Assembly (NCBI GenBank): GCA_963780175.1
Contig: CAWAAT010000003.1
Coordinates: forward strand, 346,592 to 410,591
Direction of reading: 5' to 3'
Source of the DNA: Brooklawnia sp963780175
GTDB lineage: Bacteria; Actinomycetota; Actinomycetes; Propionibacteriales; Propionibacteriaceae
DNA length: 64,000 bases
Position 1 is the stretch's first letter. Every line of letters starts with the position of its first letter. The translations under genes were made by a program, and so were the position numbers. Shown here piece after piece: positions 7,603 to 16,591 of this stretch. The notes below the pieces were generated by a model. It had not been told where the DNA came from, ran no database searches, and saw nothing but the letters and a program-made list of their open reading frames with translations.

Positions 7603-9749
7603 CGGGCCGGCTGCCCTTGAGGTGCCGGCGGTGCCACCCACCGCTCGAACTTCGATTGCGGCATGCCGACCATCAACCGCTCCATGATCGGACGCCAGAT
7701 CACACCCGCGTCTCCACGCCCGTAACTGCCCAGGCTTCGTCCGCCCAGCGGCGAGAGTGGCATGAACTGCACATTGCGAGACTGCTCGGGGGTGTTCAGC
7801 CACACCTCGTTCCTGTTGTCGCCGGCCACGACCACCGCGGTGGACAGGTCCGGGGTGTAGCCGACGAAGGCCGAGCTCGACTGCGAGTTGTCCGAGGTGC
7901 CGGTCTTGGATGCCTGATCGATGCCGTTGGGGACGTAGGTCGAGGCCGACAACCCCGAGGTGTGGGTGCGGTTGAGCACGTAGTTGACGCCATCCGCGAC
8001 CTGGGGGTCGATCGTCTGCTGGCAGTCGGCGCTGGGCACCGGCACCGCCACGCCCTCCCGGGTGACGACCGAGTCGATGATGATGGGGTTGCAGCGCACG
8101 CCACGGTTGGCGAAGGTGCCATAGCCCACGGCCATCGACAGCGGGGTGACCTTGGCCGCGCCAAGGGTGAACGACGGGATCTCGTCGAAGTCGTGCAGGG
8201 TTGTCTCGGTGCCAATCGGCTGCGAGATCTCGACGCCGGCTCTCTCGGCCATGTTGACGGCCGCGCAGGGGCCGACGTCCCTCTCGAGGGAGACCCAGTA
8301 GTTGTTGACCGACCACATCATGCCGGTCACCATGTTGAAGTTGCCCTGGTCCTGCCCGGCCACTGCGTTCGTGGTTTGGTAGTCGCTGTTGAGGACGAAC
8401 TTGTTGTCGCCGCAGCCGCGGAAGGTCTGGCCCCGCCAGTTCTGGGTCTTGCGCACGTTGTAGTACGTGGTGTCGGGGAAGTAACCCTGCTGGATCGCGG
8501 CGGCCGCCGTCCAGACCTTGAAGGTCGAACCGAACAGGTAGCCGTCGGCGCCACCCATGTCGTAGCGCACCGAGTAGTTCCAGGCGGTCTCGCCCGGGCC
8601 GTCGCCCATCACCGGGCGCGACTGGGCCATCGCGGCGATGCGGCCGGTCTTCGGGTCGACGGTGTTGGCGATGGCGAGCACCGCGTCGGTGGGGCCGACG
8701 ATCGAGCTGACCGTTTCCTGGGCCACGTTCTGGACGTTCGGGTCAACAGTCAGCTTGATGCTCAGGCCACTTCTGTTGAGGACGTTCAAGCGGTCCTGCA
8801 TGGTGCCCCCCAGATGCGACATCTCATCGCTGAGCAGCACTCGCTGGGCGTAGTCGCAGATGAACGGGTAGCGGGAGCCCTTGCAGCCATTGGTGGTCGG
8901 CTGCACCTGCGAGGCGTCATACCCCTCGGCCGCGGCCTCCTCGGCCAACGCCTGGGGCATGCCCTGGTAGCGCACCTGCGCGTTCAGCACGTCCACACGC
9001 CGGTTCAGCGCCGCAGCCAGGTTGTTGACGGGGTCCACCGCGCCCGGGTTCTGGACGAGTCCCGCCAGCATGGCCGACTGGGCGACGGTCAGCTGCGAGG
9101 CGTCCACGTTGTAGTAGTGCCTGGCTGCCGACTGCACGCCGTAGGCCCCGTCACCGTAATACGAGATGTTGAGGTAGCGTTCCAGGATCTCGCTCTTGGT
9201 GAGGCGCTGTTCCAGGGCCACCGCGTACCGCATCTCGAGGATCTTGCGCTCGAAAGTGGGCTCCTGTGCCTTGGCCTCGCAGGTCTTCTCGCCGTTGCAC
9301 AACTGGATGCGCACGAGCTTGACGTACTGCTGGGTGAGCGTCGAACCGCCGCCGCTGATGGTTCCGCCGGCGGCGTTGCCCAGCGCCGCGCGAACCATCG
9401 ATTGGACGTCGATCGCGCCGTGTTCGAAGAAGCGGTGGTCCTCGATGGCAATCTGGGCCATCTGCATCTCGGGCGAGACCTGGTCGAGGGTGACGTACTG
9501 GCGGTTCTCGTCAAAGAACTTGGCCAGCAGCGACCCGTCAGCCATGTACATGGTGGACGCCTCGTGCTGCTGCGGCACGGCCAGGTCTGCGGGCAGGCTG
9601 CTGACTGCGGCCGAGCCCGCCCGGGCCGTCGCGGCCGACAGCGCGGCGAACGGTACGCCGAGGCCTGCCACCAGAACTCCCGCGAGAATGCTCACGGCAA
9701 CGAACATCATCAGGGAGTACGCCTTGGATCCCGCTTGCTTCACACTCAC
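7599..9749 (-). CDS. ponA: bifunctional class A penicillin-binding protein
   Basis: A 716-residue peptidoglycan synthase. A short cytoplasmic N-terminus and one membrane helix are followed by a glycosyltransferase-51 domain (catalytic motif EDHRFFEH near residue 101; GGSTLTQQ) and a transpeptidase domain with GSTFK (nucleophile Ser near residue 405), SVN (near 479) and KTGTS (near 614). It has no PASTA domain, and ends in a Pro/Gln-rich tail. I chose the GTG at 9749, just before the basic residues of the N-terminus; the frame stays open far upstream but that stretch overlaps the divergent whiB gene. The neighbours (metallophosphoesterase, whiB) match the ponA2 region of mycobacteria. Confidence 0.92.
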   Translation of the reverse strand: MSVKQAGSKAYSLMMFVAVSILAGVLVAGLGVPFAALSAATARAGSAAVSSLPADLAVPQQHEASTMYMADGSLLAKFFDENRQYVTLDQVSPEMQMAQIAIEDHRFFEHGAIDVQSMVRAALGNAAGGTISGGGSTLTQQYVKLVRIQLCNGEKTCEAKAQEPTFERKILEMRYAVALEQRLTKSEILERYLNISYYGDGAYGVQSAARHYYNVDASQLTVAQSAMLAGLVQNPGAVDPVNNLAAALNRRVDVLNAQVRYQGMPQALAEEAAAEGYDASQVQPTTNGCKGSRYPFICDYAQRVLLSDEMSHLGGTMQDRLNVLNRSGLSIKLTVDPNVQNVAQETVSSIVGPTDAVLAIANTVDPKTGRIAAMAQSRPVMGDGPGETAWNYSVRYDMGGADGYLFGSTFKVWTAAAAIQQGYFPDTTYYNVRKTQNWRGQTFRGCGDNKFVLNSDYQTTNAVAGQDQGNFNMVTGMMWSVNNYWVSLERDVGPCAAVNMAERAGVEISQPIGTETTLHDFDEIPSFTLGAAKVTPLSMAVGYGTFANRGVRCNPIIIDSVVTREGVAVPVPSADCQQTIDPQVADGVNYVLNRTHTSGLSASTYVPNGIDQASKTGTSDNSQSSSAFVGYTPDLSTAVVVAGDNRNEVWLNTPEQSRNVQFMPLSPLGGRSLGSYGRGDAGVIWRPIMERLMVGMPQSKFERWVAPPAPQGQPAR

Positions 9750-9927
9750 GCATCTAGGGTACGTGACCGGTCTGTCAAAGGTGCTCCACCGGGCCTCAGA
9801 CGTCCCTGCCTGCCAGCTGGTCGACCCGCTCGCGGGTGCCCAGTTCAGGGGCTCAATTGGTGGGTTTCGCTCTTGATCAAAGGGGTGTAGGTTGGTCGAT
9901 ACCCGCCCAAGGAAGGAGCGCGTGTTC

Positions 9928-10290
9928 ATGGCCGTGCCTGACCCCGAAGAGTGGCCGATGCAGGCCAAGTGCAGAGGTCTCAACGATGCACTGTTTCCTG
10001 AGGGCAAAGACCAGAAACGCGCGAAATTCATCTGTATGGGATGCCCGGTTCGAGCGCAGTGCCTCGCCGAGGCCTTGGACAACCGCATCGAGTGGGGCGT
10101 CTGGGGCGGCATGACCGAGCGTGAGCGCCGGCAACTGCTGCGCCAGCGTCCCGATGTGAAGTCCTGGTCGGCGGTGCTCAACGCAGCGGTGTCGTCGAGG
10201 AGTTCGGTCCGCGTGGTGGACAGTTCTTTCGACTCGCCGGTGACCGAGGGCTCCTCCCCGACACATCCAACGGTGCCGTTGCATCGCTGA
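9928..10290 (+). CDS. WhiB-family iron-sulfur transcription factor
   Basis: A 120-residue WhiB-like protein with the four cysteines that hold a 4Fe-4S cluster (one in QAKCRG, then CMGCPVRAQC) and the signature turn GVWGGM, followed by an ERRQLLRQR basic stretch and a Ser/Thr-rich tail. GGAAGGAG lies at 9911-9918; the ATG at 9928 is preferred, but a GTG at 9922 is also possible. Position next to ponA, divergently transcribed, resembles whiB4 of mycobacteria (from memory), a redox-responsive regulator. Its 3' side abuts the eut locus, but nothing in the sequence shows that it controls it. Confidence 0.88.
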   Translation: MAVPDPEEWPMQAKCRGLNDALFPEGKDQKRAKFICMGCPVRAQCLAEALDNRIEWGVWGGMTERERRQLLRQRPDVKSWSAVLNAAVSSRSSVRVVDSSFDSPVTEGSSPTHPTVPLHR

Positions 10291-10353
10291 GTACGGTCCT
10301 GGCCAGCCTCCCCGCGTGGAGGATTGCGGAGATTCCCGTCCCTCAGCATGCAA

Positions 10354-10414
10354 CGGCCGTGACACTGGTCGGCCGAAGACCGTTTGGCGGACTCTTTCCT
10401 CGGTTCTCTCGAGG
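10354..10414. other. two short hairpins between whiB and eutH
   Basis: CGGCCG at 10354-10359 and 10370-10375 can pair around a ten-base loop. CCTCG at 10398-10402 pairs with CGAGG at 10410-10414 and is followed by TTT. Either could help end whiB transcription, but both stems are short. No conserved cobalamin-riboswitch core was recognised. Confidence 0.3.
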
Positions 10415-10442
10415 TTTGCGGGGGATTCTGGTGACTAGTCCC

Positions 10443-10467
10443 TGAAATCGTTGAATCATTTCACGAT
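10443..10467. promoter_or_regulatory. nested inverted repeats upstream of eutH (candidate operator)
   Basis: TGAAAT (10443-10448) and ATTTCA (10458-10463) form a perfect inverted repeat with a nine-base spacer. ATCGT (10447-10451) and ACGAT (10463-10467) form a second, overlapping one. The AT content is well above that of the surroundings. It lies about 30-50 bases before a TAGACT -10-like hexamer, a position that suits a regulator of the eut operon. Confidence 0.45.
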
Positions 10468-10494
10468 CTGCCGTTCGCTCAAGATCAAGGTGAT

Positions 10495-10500
10495 TAGACT
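10495..10500 (+). promoter_or_regulatory. candidate -10 element for the eut operon
   Basis: TAGACT matches TATAAT at four of six places, including the key T, A and final T. No good -35 hexamer is present 16-18 bases upstream, which would fit a promoter that needs an activator. It is 63 bases before the eutH start. Confidence 0.35.
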
Positions 10501-10563
10501 CCGATCAAACGCACCGATGTGTGTGCGTCATGGGTGGGGTCCTTCAATGCCGAGGGGGAACTT

Positions 10564-11745
10564 GTGAGCATCAACGTAGTGATCATCTGGATTCTGATGA
10601 TCTGCATGGTGTTGGGCGGTCTCGACCGTGCCATCGGAAACAGATTTGGTTTGGGCGAGAAGTTCGAGGACGGCATCAACGCCATGGGCCCGCTGGCCCT
10701 GTCGATGGTGGGCGTCTACGCGCTGTCACCCATCCTGGCCAAGTTACTTATCCCTGTTGTCGGACCCGTCTACAAGCTGATGGGTGCCGACCCGGCCATG
10801 TTCGCCGGCACGCTGTTGGCCAACGACATGGGTGGCTGGCCGCTGGCCCAGGCAATGACCGACAATCCTGACGCCCAGAAGCTGTCCGGCCTGGTGCTGG
10901 GAGCCATGATGGGCGCCACCATCGTGTTCACCATTCCGGTGGCACTCGGCATCATCAACAAGGAGGATCGCGGGTTCCTGGCCCGCGGCGTGCTGGCCGG
11001 CATCGTGACCATCCCCATCGGTGTTGTGGTCTCCGGCCTCGTTGCCGGTATGCCGGTCGGTTTCGTCCTGCGCAACACCGTCCCGATCATCGCAGTGGCG
11101 CTTCTGATCGCCCTCGGCCTGTGGTTCAAGCCGGACGCGATGACCAAGGGTTTCGAGTACTTCGGTAAGGGTCTGGTCTTCATGATCTCCATCGGCCTGG
11201 TCATCGGCATCTTCCAGCAGATGACCGGCGTGATGATCTTCACCGGTGAGTGGGCGATGCTGCCGGTCACCGAGGGCTTCGCCGTCGTCGCCTCGATCGC
11301 CATGGCTCTGGCGGGCGCCTTCCCGGCCGTTCACCTGATCGTCACGTTCGGTGCCAAGCCGTTGTCCGCGGCGGGCAAACTGCTCGGCGTCAACAACACC
11401 GCTGCCGGTGGCTTCATCGCCACTCTGGCCAACAACATCGCAATGTTCGAGATCATGAAGGGCATGGACGCCCGCGGCAAGATCCTGAACTCGGCGTTCG
11501 CGGTCAGCGCTGCCTTCGCCTTCGGTGACCATCTTGGCTTCACCGCCGGCGTCATGCCCGACATGATCGCGTCCGTGATCGCAGGCAAACTGGTCGCCGG
11601 TATCACTGCCATCGCCCTGGCCTACTTCTTGTTCGCCCGGTCCTTCGGGCCAGAAGCCGTCGGCGAGGAGGTCCTCGTCACCGCAGACGGCGAAGCTGTC
11701 GCCGGTGATGCCGATCAGCCCAAGCGCGGCACCCCGGAGGCCTGA
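10564..11745 (+). CDS. eutH: EutH ethanolamine transporter
   Basis: A 393-residue membrane protein with about ten to eleven helices, close in length and sequence to E. coli EutH. Conserved blocks include AMGPLALSMVGVYALSPIL, FAGTLLANDMGGWPLA, VALGIIN, GVLAGIVTIPIG, TLANNIAMF and the C-terminal FGDHLGFTAG. It should bring ethanolamine across the cytoplasmic membrane. I chose the GTG at 10564 because translation then begins SINVVIIW, aligning with the start of the E. coli protein; an earlier TTG would add a hydrophilic tail. It is the first gene of the long eut operon, six bases before eutN. Confidence 0.93.
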   Translation: MSINVVIIWILMICMVLGGLDRAIGNRFGLGEKFEDGINAMGPLALSMVGVYALSPILAKLLIPVVGPVYKLMGADPAMFAGTLLANDMGGWPLAQAMTDNPDAQKLSGLVLGAMMGATIVFTIPVALGIINKEDRGFLARGVLAGIVTIPIGVVVSGLVAGMPVGFVLRNTVPIIAVALLIALGLWFKPDAMTKGFEYFGKGLVFMISIGLVIGIFQQMTGVMIFTGEWAMLPVTEGFAVVASIAMALAGAFPAVHLIVTFGAKPLSAAGKLLGVNNTAAGGFIATLANNIAMFEIMKGMDARGKILNSAFAVSAAFAFGDHLGFTAGVMPDMIASVIAGKLVAGITAIALAYFLFARSFGPEAVGEEVLVTADGEAVAGDADQPKRGTPEA

Positions 11746-11750
11746 TACCG

Positions 11751-12041
11751 ATGCGAATCGCACGGGTGGTGGGGTCGGCAGTCTCGACCATCAAGTCGGG
11801 GTCACTGCATGGCTGCAAGCTCCTGGTCGTTCGTGAGGCGACGCCGTCCGACGAGCCGGTCGGAGACCCGTTCGTCGCCGTCGACGTCATCGGGGCCGGT
11901 GAGGGTGAACTCGTGCTGGTCAGCGAGGGCAGCGCCGGACGCTTCACCGACCTCACCACCGATGCGCCCGTGGATGCGGTGATCATGGCGATCCTCGACT
12001 CGCTCGAGGTTGACGGCAGGACGACATTCCGCAAGGGGTGA
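11751..12041 (+). CDS. eutN: EutN/CcmL-type pentameric shell vertex protein
   Basis: A 96-residue EutN/CcmL-family protein: MRIARVVGSAVSTIKSGSL at the N-terminus, CKLLVV, FVAVDVIGAGEGELVLVSEGS and the end PVDAVIMAILDSLEV are all standard. Such proteins form pentamers that cap the vertices of a bacterial microcompartment, closing the shell around the volatile acetaldehyde. Five bases separate it from eutH and 48 from eutA. The only vertex gene in the window, so it is probably sufficient for this compartment. Confidence 0.93.
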   Translation: MRIARVVGSAVSTIKSGSLHGCKLLVVREATPSDEPVGDPFVAVDVIGAGEGELVLVSEGSAGRFTDLTTDAPVDAVIMAILDSLEVDGRTTFRKG

Positions 12042-12089
12042 CAGCATTCCAGGCAGTATCACGTCGAGCGCTCGGGGGAGGAGGGTGAG

Positions 12090-13556
12090 ATGAGCAGCAG
12101 GGAGATGCTCAGCGTCGGAATCGACGTCGGCACCACCACCACGCAACTCGTGCTCAGCGAGTTGACCGTGACCAACCAGGCCCGCATGGGTCTGGTGCCG
12201 CGGCTGGACATCGATGCCCGCACCGTGCTGTACCAGAGTGCCCCCCACTTCACCCCGCTGGTCAGCCCCGACGAGGTGGACGTCGAAGCCCTGATCGCCC
12301 TGATCAGGCAGGAGTATGCGAAGGCTGGGGTTGATCCGTCCCAGGTGGAGACCGGGGCCGTGATCATCACAGGGGAGACCGCCCGCACCCGCAACGCGGA
12401 GGCGATCCTTCAGGGGCTCGGTGATCTGGCCGGGGACTTCGTGGTCACCGTGGCCGGGCCCAATCTGGAGGCTCAGATCGCCGGACGGGGTTCCGGGGCG
12501 GCCGACTGGTCGTCGACGCACTTCGCCACCGTGGTCAACGTCGACATCGGAGGGGGTTCCTCCAACGCGGCCATGTTCCGCTCCGGACGCCACGTGGCCT
12601 CGGCTGCGTCCATGGTGGGCGGACGCCAAGCGGTGCTGGACGCCGCGACGGGCGTCCTGTCACACCTGGGCCCGTCCGGCCGTGCCATCACCGCGGCACT
12701 CGGCCTCGACCTGCAGGTCGGGCGCCCTGCTCGACTCGAGGAACTTCGCAAGCTCACCGACGCGATGGCCGACGTCGTCGTCGACCTGTGTCTGGGCCAG
12801 ACCAGCGCCATCGGTGACAAGGTGGCGCTGAGCCCGCCCCTGGCAATCTCAGGACCGGTGGGTGCCTTCTTCATCAGCGGCGGTGTCGGCCAGCTCTACT
12901 ACGATGACGTCCCGGCTGGTTCGCTGGCCGAGATCGCCACATGGGGCGACATCGGACCGCTGCTGGCCCGATCGCTGCGCGAGAACACGCGCTGGCAGCA
13001 ACTGCGCGTCGAGCGTCCCGCCCAGACGCTGCGGGCCACCGTGCTCGGGGCAGCCAGCCAGCAAGTCACCCTTTCCGGCTCGACGATCTGGGCCGAGGAC
13101 TCGCACCTGCCGCTGCGCAATGCCCCGGTCATCGAACCGAGGCTGAGCGAGAACGCGCCCGGGCTGACCGACCCCGTAGCCATCACCGCGGCCCTGGTCA
13201 GTGGCGTGAAGCGCTGGGACCGCGGCGCCGAGCATGACGGTGACTTCGTCATCGCGCTCGATCTGCCTCAGCGCCTCAACTACCCCCAGATCGTCGCACT
13301 GTCCAATGGCGTCGTTGCCTTCGCCAAGGCTCATCTGCCCGTCGGACGCCCGCTGGTCATGGTCACGGAGGCGGACTACGCCCAAGTGCTGGGGCAGACC
13401 ATCAAACAACAGCTGCCTGACCTGCCACTGATCGTGGTCGACCAGATACAGCTCGGTGAGGGGGACTTCATCGACATCGGGGAGCCGTTGTTCGACGGCC
13501 GCGTGGTCCCGGTTTCGGTCAAGACTCTCGTGTTCTACAAGCAAGCCAAGGAATAG
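12090..13556 (+). CDS. eutA: EutA, reactivating factor of ethanolamine ammonia-lyase (copy 1)
   Basis: A 488-residue actin-fold ATPase of the EutA family. The phosphate-1 loop is GIDVGTTTTQLVL near the N-terminus, and the second is VDIGGGSSNAAMF. EutA exchanges damaged cobalamin on the EutBC lyase for intact adenosylcobalamin, using ATP. A strong GGGGGAGGAGG site lies before the ATG. Fifty-three bases separate it from eutB. The locus has a second EutA (25162-26589) of similar length; each precedes its own eutB-eutC pair, which suggests each serves its own lyase. Confidence 0.93.
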   Translation: MSSREMLSVGIDVGTTTTQLVLSELTVTNQARMGLVPRLDIDARTVLYQSAPHFTPLVSPDEVDVEALIALIRQEYAKAGVDPSQVETGAVIITGETARTRNAEAILQGLGDLAGDFVVTVAGPNLEAQIAGRGSGAADWSSTHFATVVNVDIGGGSSNAAMFRSGRHVASAASMVGGRQAVLDAATGVLSHLGPSGRAITAALGLDLQVGRPARLEELRKLTDAMADVVVDLCLGQTSAIGDKVALSPPLAISGPVGAFFISGGVGQLYYDDVPAGSLAEIATWGDIGPLLARSLRENTRWQQLRVERPAQTLRATVLGAASQQVTLSGSTIWAEDSHLPLRNAPVIEPRLSENAPGLTDPVAITAALVSGVKRWDRGAEHDGDFVIALDLPQRLNYPQIVALSNGVVAFAKAHLPVGRPLVMVTEADYAQVLGQTIKQQLPDLPLIVVDQIQLGEGDFIDIGEPLFDGRVVPVSVKTLVFYKQAKE

Positions 13557-13609
13557 GACCGTTACCAAAGGGAGCATGACGTGGATCTTCGAAACCAGGG
13601 GGTGAAGTG

Positions 13610-14977
13610 ATGCTGTTGCGAACGAAGCTGTTCGGGCACACCTACGAGTTCGCTGACATCAAGGACCTGTTGGCCAAGGCCAACGAGGAGAAGTCCGGTG
13701 ATCAGCAGGCCGGGATCGCGGCGACCAGCGCGGCACAGCGGGTGGCCGCCCGTCACGTGCTGGCCGAGGTGCCGCTGAGCGTCCTGCGTGAGAACCCGGT
13801 CGTCCCCTACGACGAGGACGAGGTCACTCGCGCCATCGACGACGGCATCAACGAGACCATTTACAACGAGATCAAGGGTTGGACGGTCGGTGAGTTCCGC
13901 GAGTGGATCTTGTCGAACACGACGTCCAGCGACGACATCAAGCGCCTCAGCCACTCGCTGACCGGCGAGATGGTCGCCGGCGTCACGAAGCTGATGGGCA
14001 ACCTCGACCTGGTGCTCGCGTCCCGGAAGATCCCCGTGATCTCGCACTGCGCCAACACCATGGGGCTGCCGGGGACGATCGGTTCGCGCAACCAACCCAA
14101 CCACCCGACCGACTCGGTCGAGGGCATCCGGGCCACCACATATGAGGGCCTGTCCTTTGGCTCCGGCGACTCGGTGATCGGCATCAACCCGTCCGATGAC
14201 TCGGTCGGCAGCGTCAGCCGACTGCTCGAGATGACCTACGACATCATCGACAGGTGGCAGATTCCGACCCAGAACTGCGTGCTGGCCCACGTCACCACAC
14301 AGATGGAGGCCATCAAGCGCGGCGCACCGTCAGGCCTGATCTTCCAGTCGATCGCCGGTTCCCAGAAGGCCATGGAGAGTTTCGGTGTCTCGGTGGGGAT
14401 GCTGGACGAGGCCTACGAGGTGGCTAAGAAGTATTGCTTCACCGCCGGCCCCAACTACATGTACTTCGAGACCGGTCAGGGCTCGGCGTTGTCGGCGGAC
14501 GGCCACCACGGTGCCGACCAGTTGGTCCTCGAGGCACGCAACTACGCCATCGCCCGGCGTTGGAGTCCGTACCAGGTGAACACCGTGGTGGGCTTCATCG
14601 GCCCGGAATACCTCTACGACTCGGTGCAGATCATCCGGGCCGGCCTGGAGGACCACTTCATGGGCAAACTGTCGGGCATCTCGATGGGTTGCGACGTGTG
14701 TTACACCAATCACGCCAAGGCCGATCAGAACAGCAACGACAACCTGGCCGTGCTGTTGGCATCGGCAGGTGTGAACTTCATCATGGGCGTCCCGATGGGT
14801 GACGACGCCATGTTGAGCTACCAGACAACGAGCTACCACGACGCCCCGGCACTTCGCCAGGCGTTGGGGCTGCGGCCACTTCCGGAGTTCGAGGCCTGGC
14901 TGGAAGAGGTCGGGCTGTGGAAGGGTGGACAGCTCACTGACAAGGCCGGCGACGCGTCCTTCTTCCTGCAGAGGTGA
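13610..14977 (+). CDS. eutB: EutB, ethanolamine ammonia-lyase large subunit (copy 1, canonical active site)
   Basis: A 455-residue TIM-barrel subunit of the adenosylcobalamin-dependent ethanolamine ammonia-lyase, colinear with E. coli EutB without gaps through the barrel. All substrate ligands known from E. coli are in place at the same numbers: Arg160 and Gln162 (GSRNQP), Asn193 (GINP), Glu287 (YFETGQGS), Phe329 (GFIGPEYLY) and Asp362 (SMGCDVCYTNH). It converts ethanolamine to acetaldehyde and ammonia with EutC. I chose the ATG at 13610 rather than the GTG one codon before it. This is the copy I expect to be the true ethanolamine enzyme. Confidence 0.95.
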   Translation: MLLRTKLFGHTYEFADIKDLLAKANEEKSGDQQAGIAATSAAQRVAARHVLAEVPLSVLRENPVVPYDEDEVTRAIDDGINETIYNEIKGWTVGEFREWILSNTTSSDDIKRLSHSLTGEMVAGVTKLMGNLDLVLASRKIPVISHCANTMGLPGTIGSRNQPNHPTDSVEGIRATTYEGLSFGSGDSVIGINPSDDSVGSVSRLLEMTYDIIDRWQIPTQNCVLAHVTTQMEAIKRGAPSGLIFQSIAGSQKAMESFGVSVGMLDEAYEVAKKYCFTAGPNYMYFETGQGSALSADGHHGADQLVLEARNYAIARRWSPYQVNTVVGFIGPEYLYDSVQIIRAGLEDHFMGKLSGISMGCDVCYTNHAKADQNSNDNLAVLLASAGVNFIMGVPMGDDAMLSYQTTSYHDAPALRQALGLRPLPEFEAWLEEVGLWKGGQLTDKAGDASFFLQR

Positions 14978-14985
14978 GTGAACAC

Positions 14986-15888
14986 ATGACCCAGAACATC
15001 GAAGAAATTGTTGCCCGGGTGCTGGCCGAGTTGAAGACCGAGGGCCTGGAGCCCAAACCGGCCGGCGCAGCCCAGAAGTCGGTGGTGTCCAACACCAACG
15101 GCGACCTGGTCATCGACCTGGCAGACCCGACCACCGAGGAGGCGCGCCGCCGAATTCAGGTCGACAAGCCGTACGATCCAGACGGGCTGCGCAACCTGAC
15201 GTCGGCCACCAGCGCCCGGTTGGGAGTGGGACGCACCGGGGCACGTCCGAAGACCAGCACCGCGCTGCTCTTCCAGGCCGATCACGGTGTCACCCAGGAC
15301 GCCATCTACGGCGAGGTTTCCGAGGCGACCAAGGACGCGTTCAACCTGTTCACCGTCCAGTCCCGCGCCGCCGACCGTGAGGAGTACCTGCTTCGTCCCG
15401 ACCTGGGCCGGTTGCTCAGTGACGAGGCCAAGGCCGAGATCGCCCAGAAGGCCGTGAAGTCCCCAGACGTGCAGATCTGTGTGGTCGACGGGTTGTCAGC
15501 TGCGGCGATCGACAACAACCTGCGCGACATCTACCCGGTCATCGAGCAGGGCCTGAAGTCGGCAGGGCTGAGCGTCGGGACACCGTTCTTCATCCAGAAC
15601 GGCCGGGTCGGGCTGATGAACGACATCAACTCCCTCATCAAGGCCAAGGTCGTGCTGCTGCTGATCGGTGAGCGTCCGGGTCTGGGCATCGCCGACGCCA
15701 TGAGCGCCTACATGGGCTTCGACCCGCAGCCCGGCAAGTCGGACGCCGACCGTGACCTGATCTGCATGATCACGACCCACGGTGGCACCAATCCACTGGA
15801 GGCCGGTGCCTACATCGTGGAATTCATCAAACGAATGATCAAGTACAGCGCCAGCGGCATGAAGCTGCGCGAAGTTGCCGGCGACTAG
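14986..15888 (+). CDS. eutC: EutC, ethanolamine ammonia-lyase small subunit (copy 1)
   Basis: A 300-residue small subunit that completes the cobalamin site of the lyase. Conserved parts include RLGVGRTGARPKTSTALLF, the glycine-rich VDGLSAAAIDNN and LIGERPGLGIADAMSAY. The N-terminal helix, IEEIVARVLAEL, is separated from the catalytic part by a Pro/Ala linker and matches known encapsulation peptides; the same pattern recurs in EutC2 and at the end of EutE. AGAGGTGA sits eight bases before the ATG at 14986; a GTG at 14974 that overlaps the eutB stop is an alternative. Confidence 0.93.
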   Translation: MTQNIEEIVARVLAELKTEGLEPKPAGAAQKSVVSNTNGDLVIDLADPTTEEARRRIQVDKPYDPDGLRNLTSATSARLGVGRTGARPKTSTALLFQADHGVTQDAIYGEVSEATKDAFNLFTVQSRAADREEYLLRPDLGRLLSDEAKAEIAQKAVKSPDVQICVVDGLSAAAIDNNLRDIYPVIEQGLKSAGLSVGTPFFIQNGRVGLMNDINSLIKAKVVLLLIGERPGLGIADAMSAYMGFDPQPGKSDADRDLICMITTHGGTNPLEAGAYIVEFIKRMIKYSASGMKLREVAGD

Positions 15889-15905
15889 GCAAGAAAGGTT
15901 GAACA

Positions 15906-16562
15906 ATGGGAATCCTTGAACCGATCAAGCCGTCCATCCTGGCGGTGCGGATCATCTCGAACGTCGATCGCGGTTTCGCCGAGAAGCTCGGACTGCAGCC
16001 CCATCAGCGCTCGGTCGGACTGATCACCTGTGACATCGACGACGCGCTCTACGTGTCACTCGATGAGGCGACCAAATTCGCCGAGGTCGACGTGGTGTAC
16101 GCCAAGAGCTTCTACGCAGGCTCCGGCTACCCCTCGGGTCCGCTGTCAGGCGAGATCATCGGCATGCTCGCCGGGCCCACGCCCGCCGAGGTGCGTTCCG
16201 GTGTGGACGCCTGCATCTCGTACTGCGAGCAGGAAGCCTGGTTCTACTCGGCCAACGAGGCCGGCGATCTGGCGTTCTTCCCGCACCTGATCAGCAGCAC
16301 CGGCACCTACCTCTCGGGTGAGGCGGGCATTCCGGCGGGCCAGCCGCTGGCCTACCTGATCGCCCCGCCGCTGGAGGCGACCTACGCGCTCGACATGGCG
16401 ATGAAGGCCGCCGAGGTCAGCATGCAGGTCTACTTCGAGCCGCCGAGTGAGACGAACTACTCCGGTGGTCTTCTGACCGGGTCACAGAGCGCCTGCCGGG
16501 CCGCCTGCGCAGCCTTCCAGGACGCGGTGCTCGACGTCGCTGCTGCCCCGAAGAAGTACTGA
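15906..16562 (+). CDS. eutL: EutL trimeric (BMC-T) shell protein
   Basis: A 218-residue tandem, permuted microcompartment-domain protein. It has the EutL hallmarks SNVDRGFAEKLGL, RSVGLITCDIDDALYVS, VVYAKSFYAGSGYPSGPLSG and EIIGMLAGPTPAEVRSG. EutL forms pseudohexameric trimers with a large central pore thought to admit bulky substrates or cofactors. It follows eutC by 17 bases and precedes eutE by 29. Length matches E. coli EutL (219), so it is complete. Confidence 0.95.
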   Translation: MGILEPIKPSILAVRIISNVDRGFAEKLGLQPHQRSVGLITCDIDDALYVSLDEATKFAEVDVVYAKSFYAGSGYPSGPLSGEIIGMLAGPTPAEVRSGVDACISYCEQEAWFYSANEAGDLAFFPHLISSTGTYLSGEAGIPAGQPLAYLIAPPLEATYALDMAMKAAEVSMQVYFEPPSETNYSGGLLTGSQSACRAACAAFQDAVLDVAAAPKKY

Positions 16563-16591
16563 CACGATCAGCTTCACCTAGGAGTGAATCC

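Noticed and set aside
7617..9890. Very long open frame on the plus strand opposite ponA (757 codons)
   Set aside because: It is the antisense shadow of a well-supported penicillin-binding protein; composition is Arg/Gly/His/Val-rich with no domain and no suitable start.
10291..10563. Cobalamin riboswitch before eutH
   Set aside because: CACTGG and some short stems are present, but I could not align the conserved core and the final pseudoknot elements, so I do not call it. A covariance-model search would decide.
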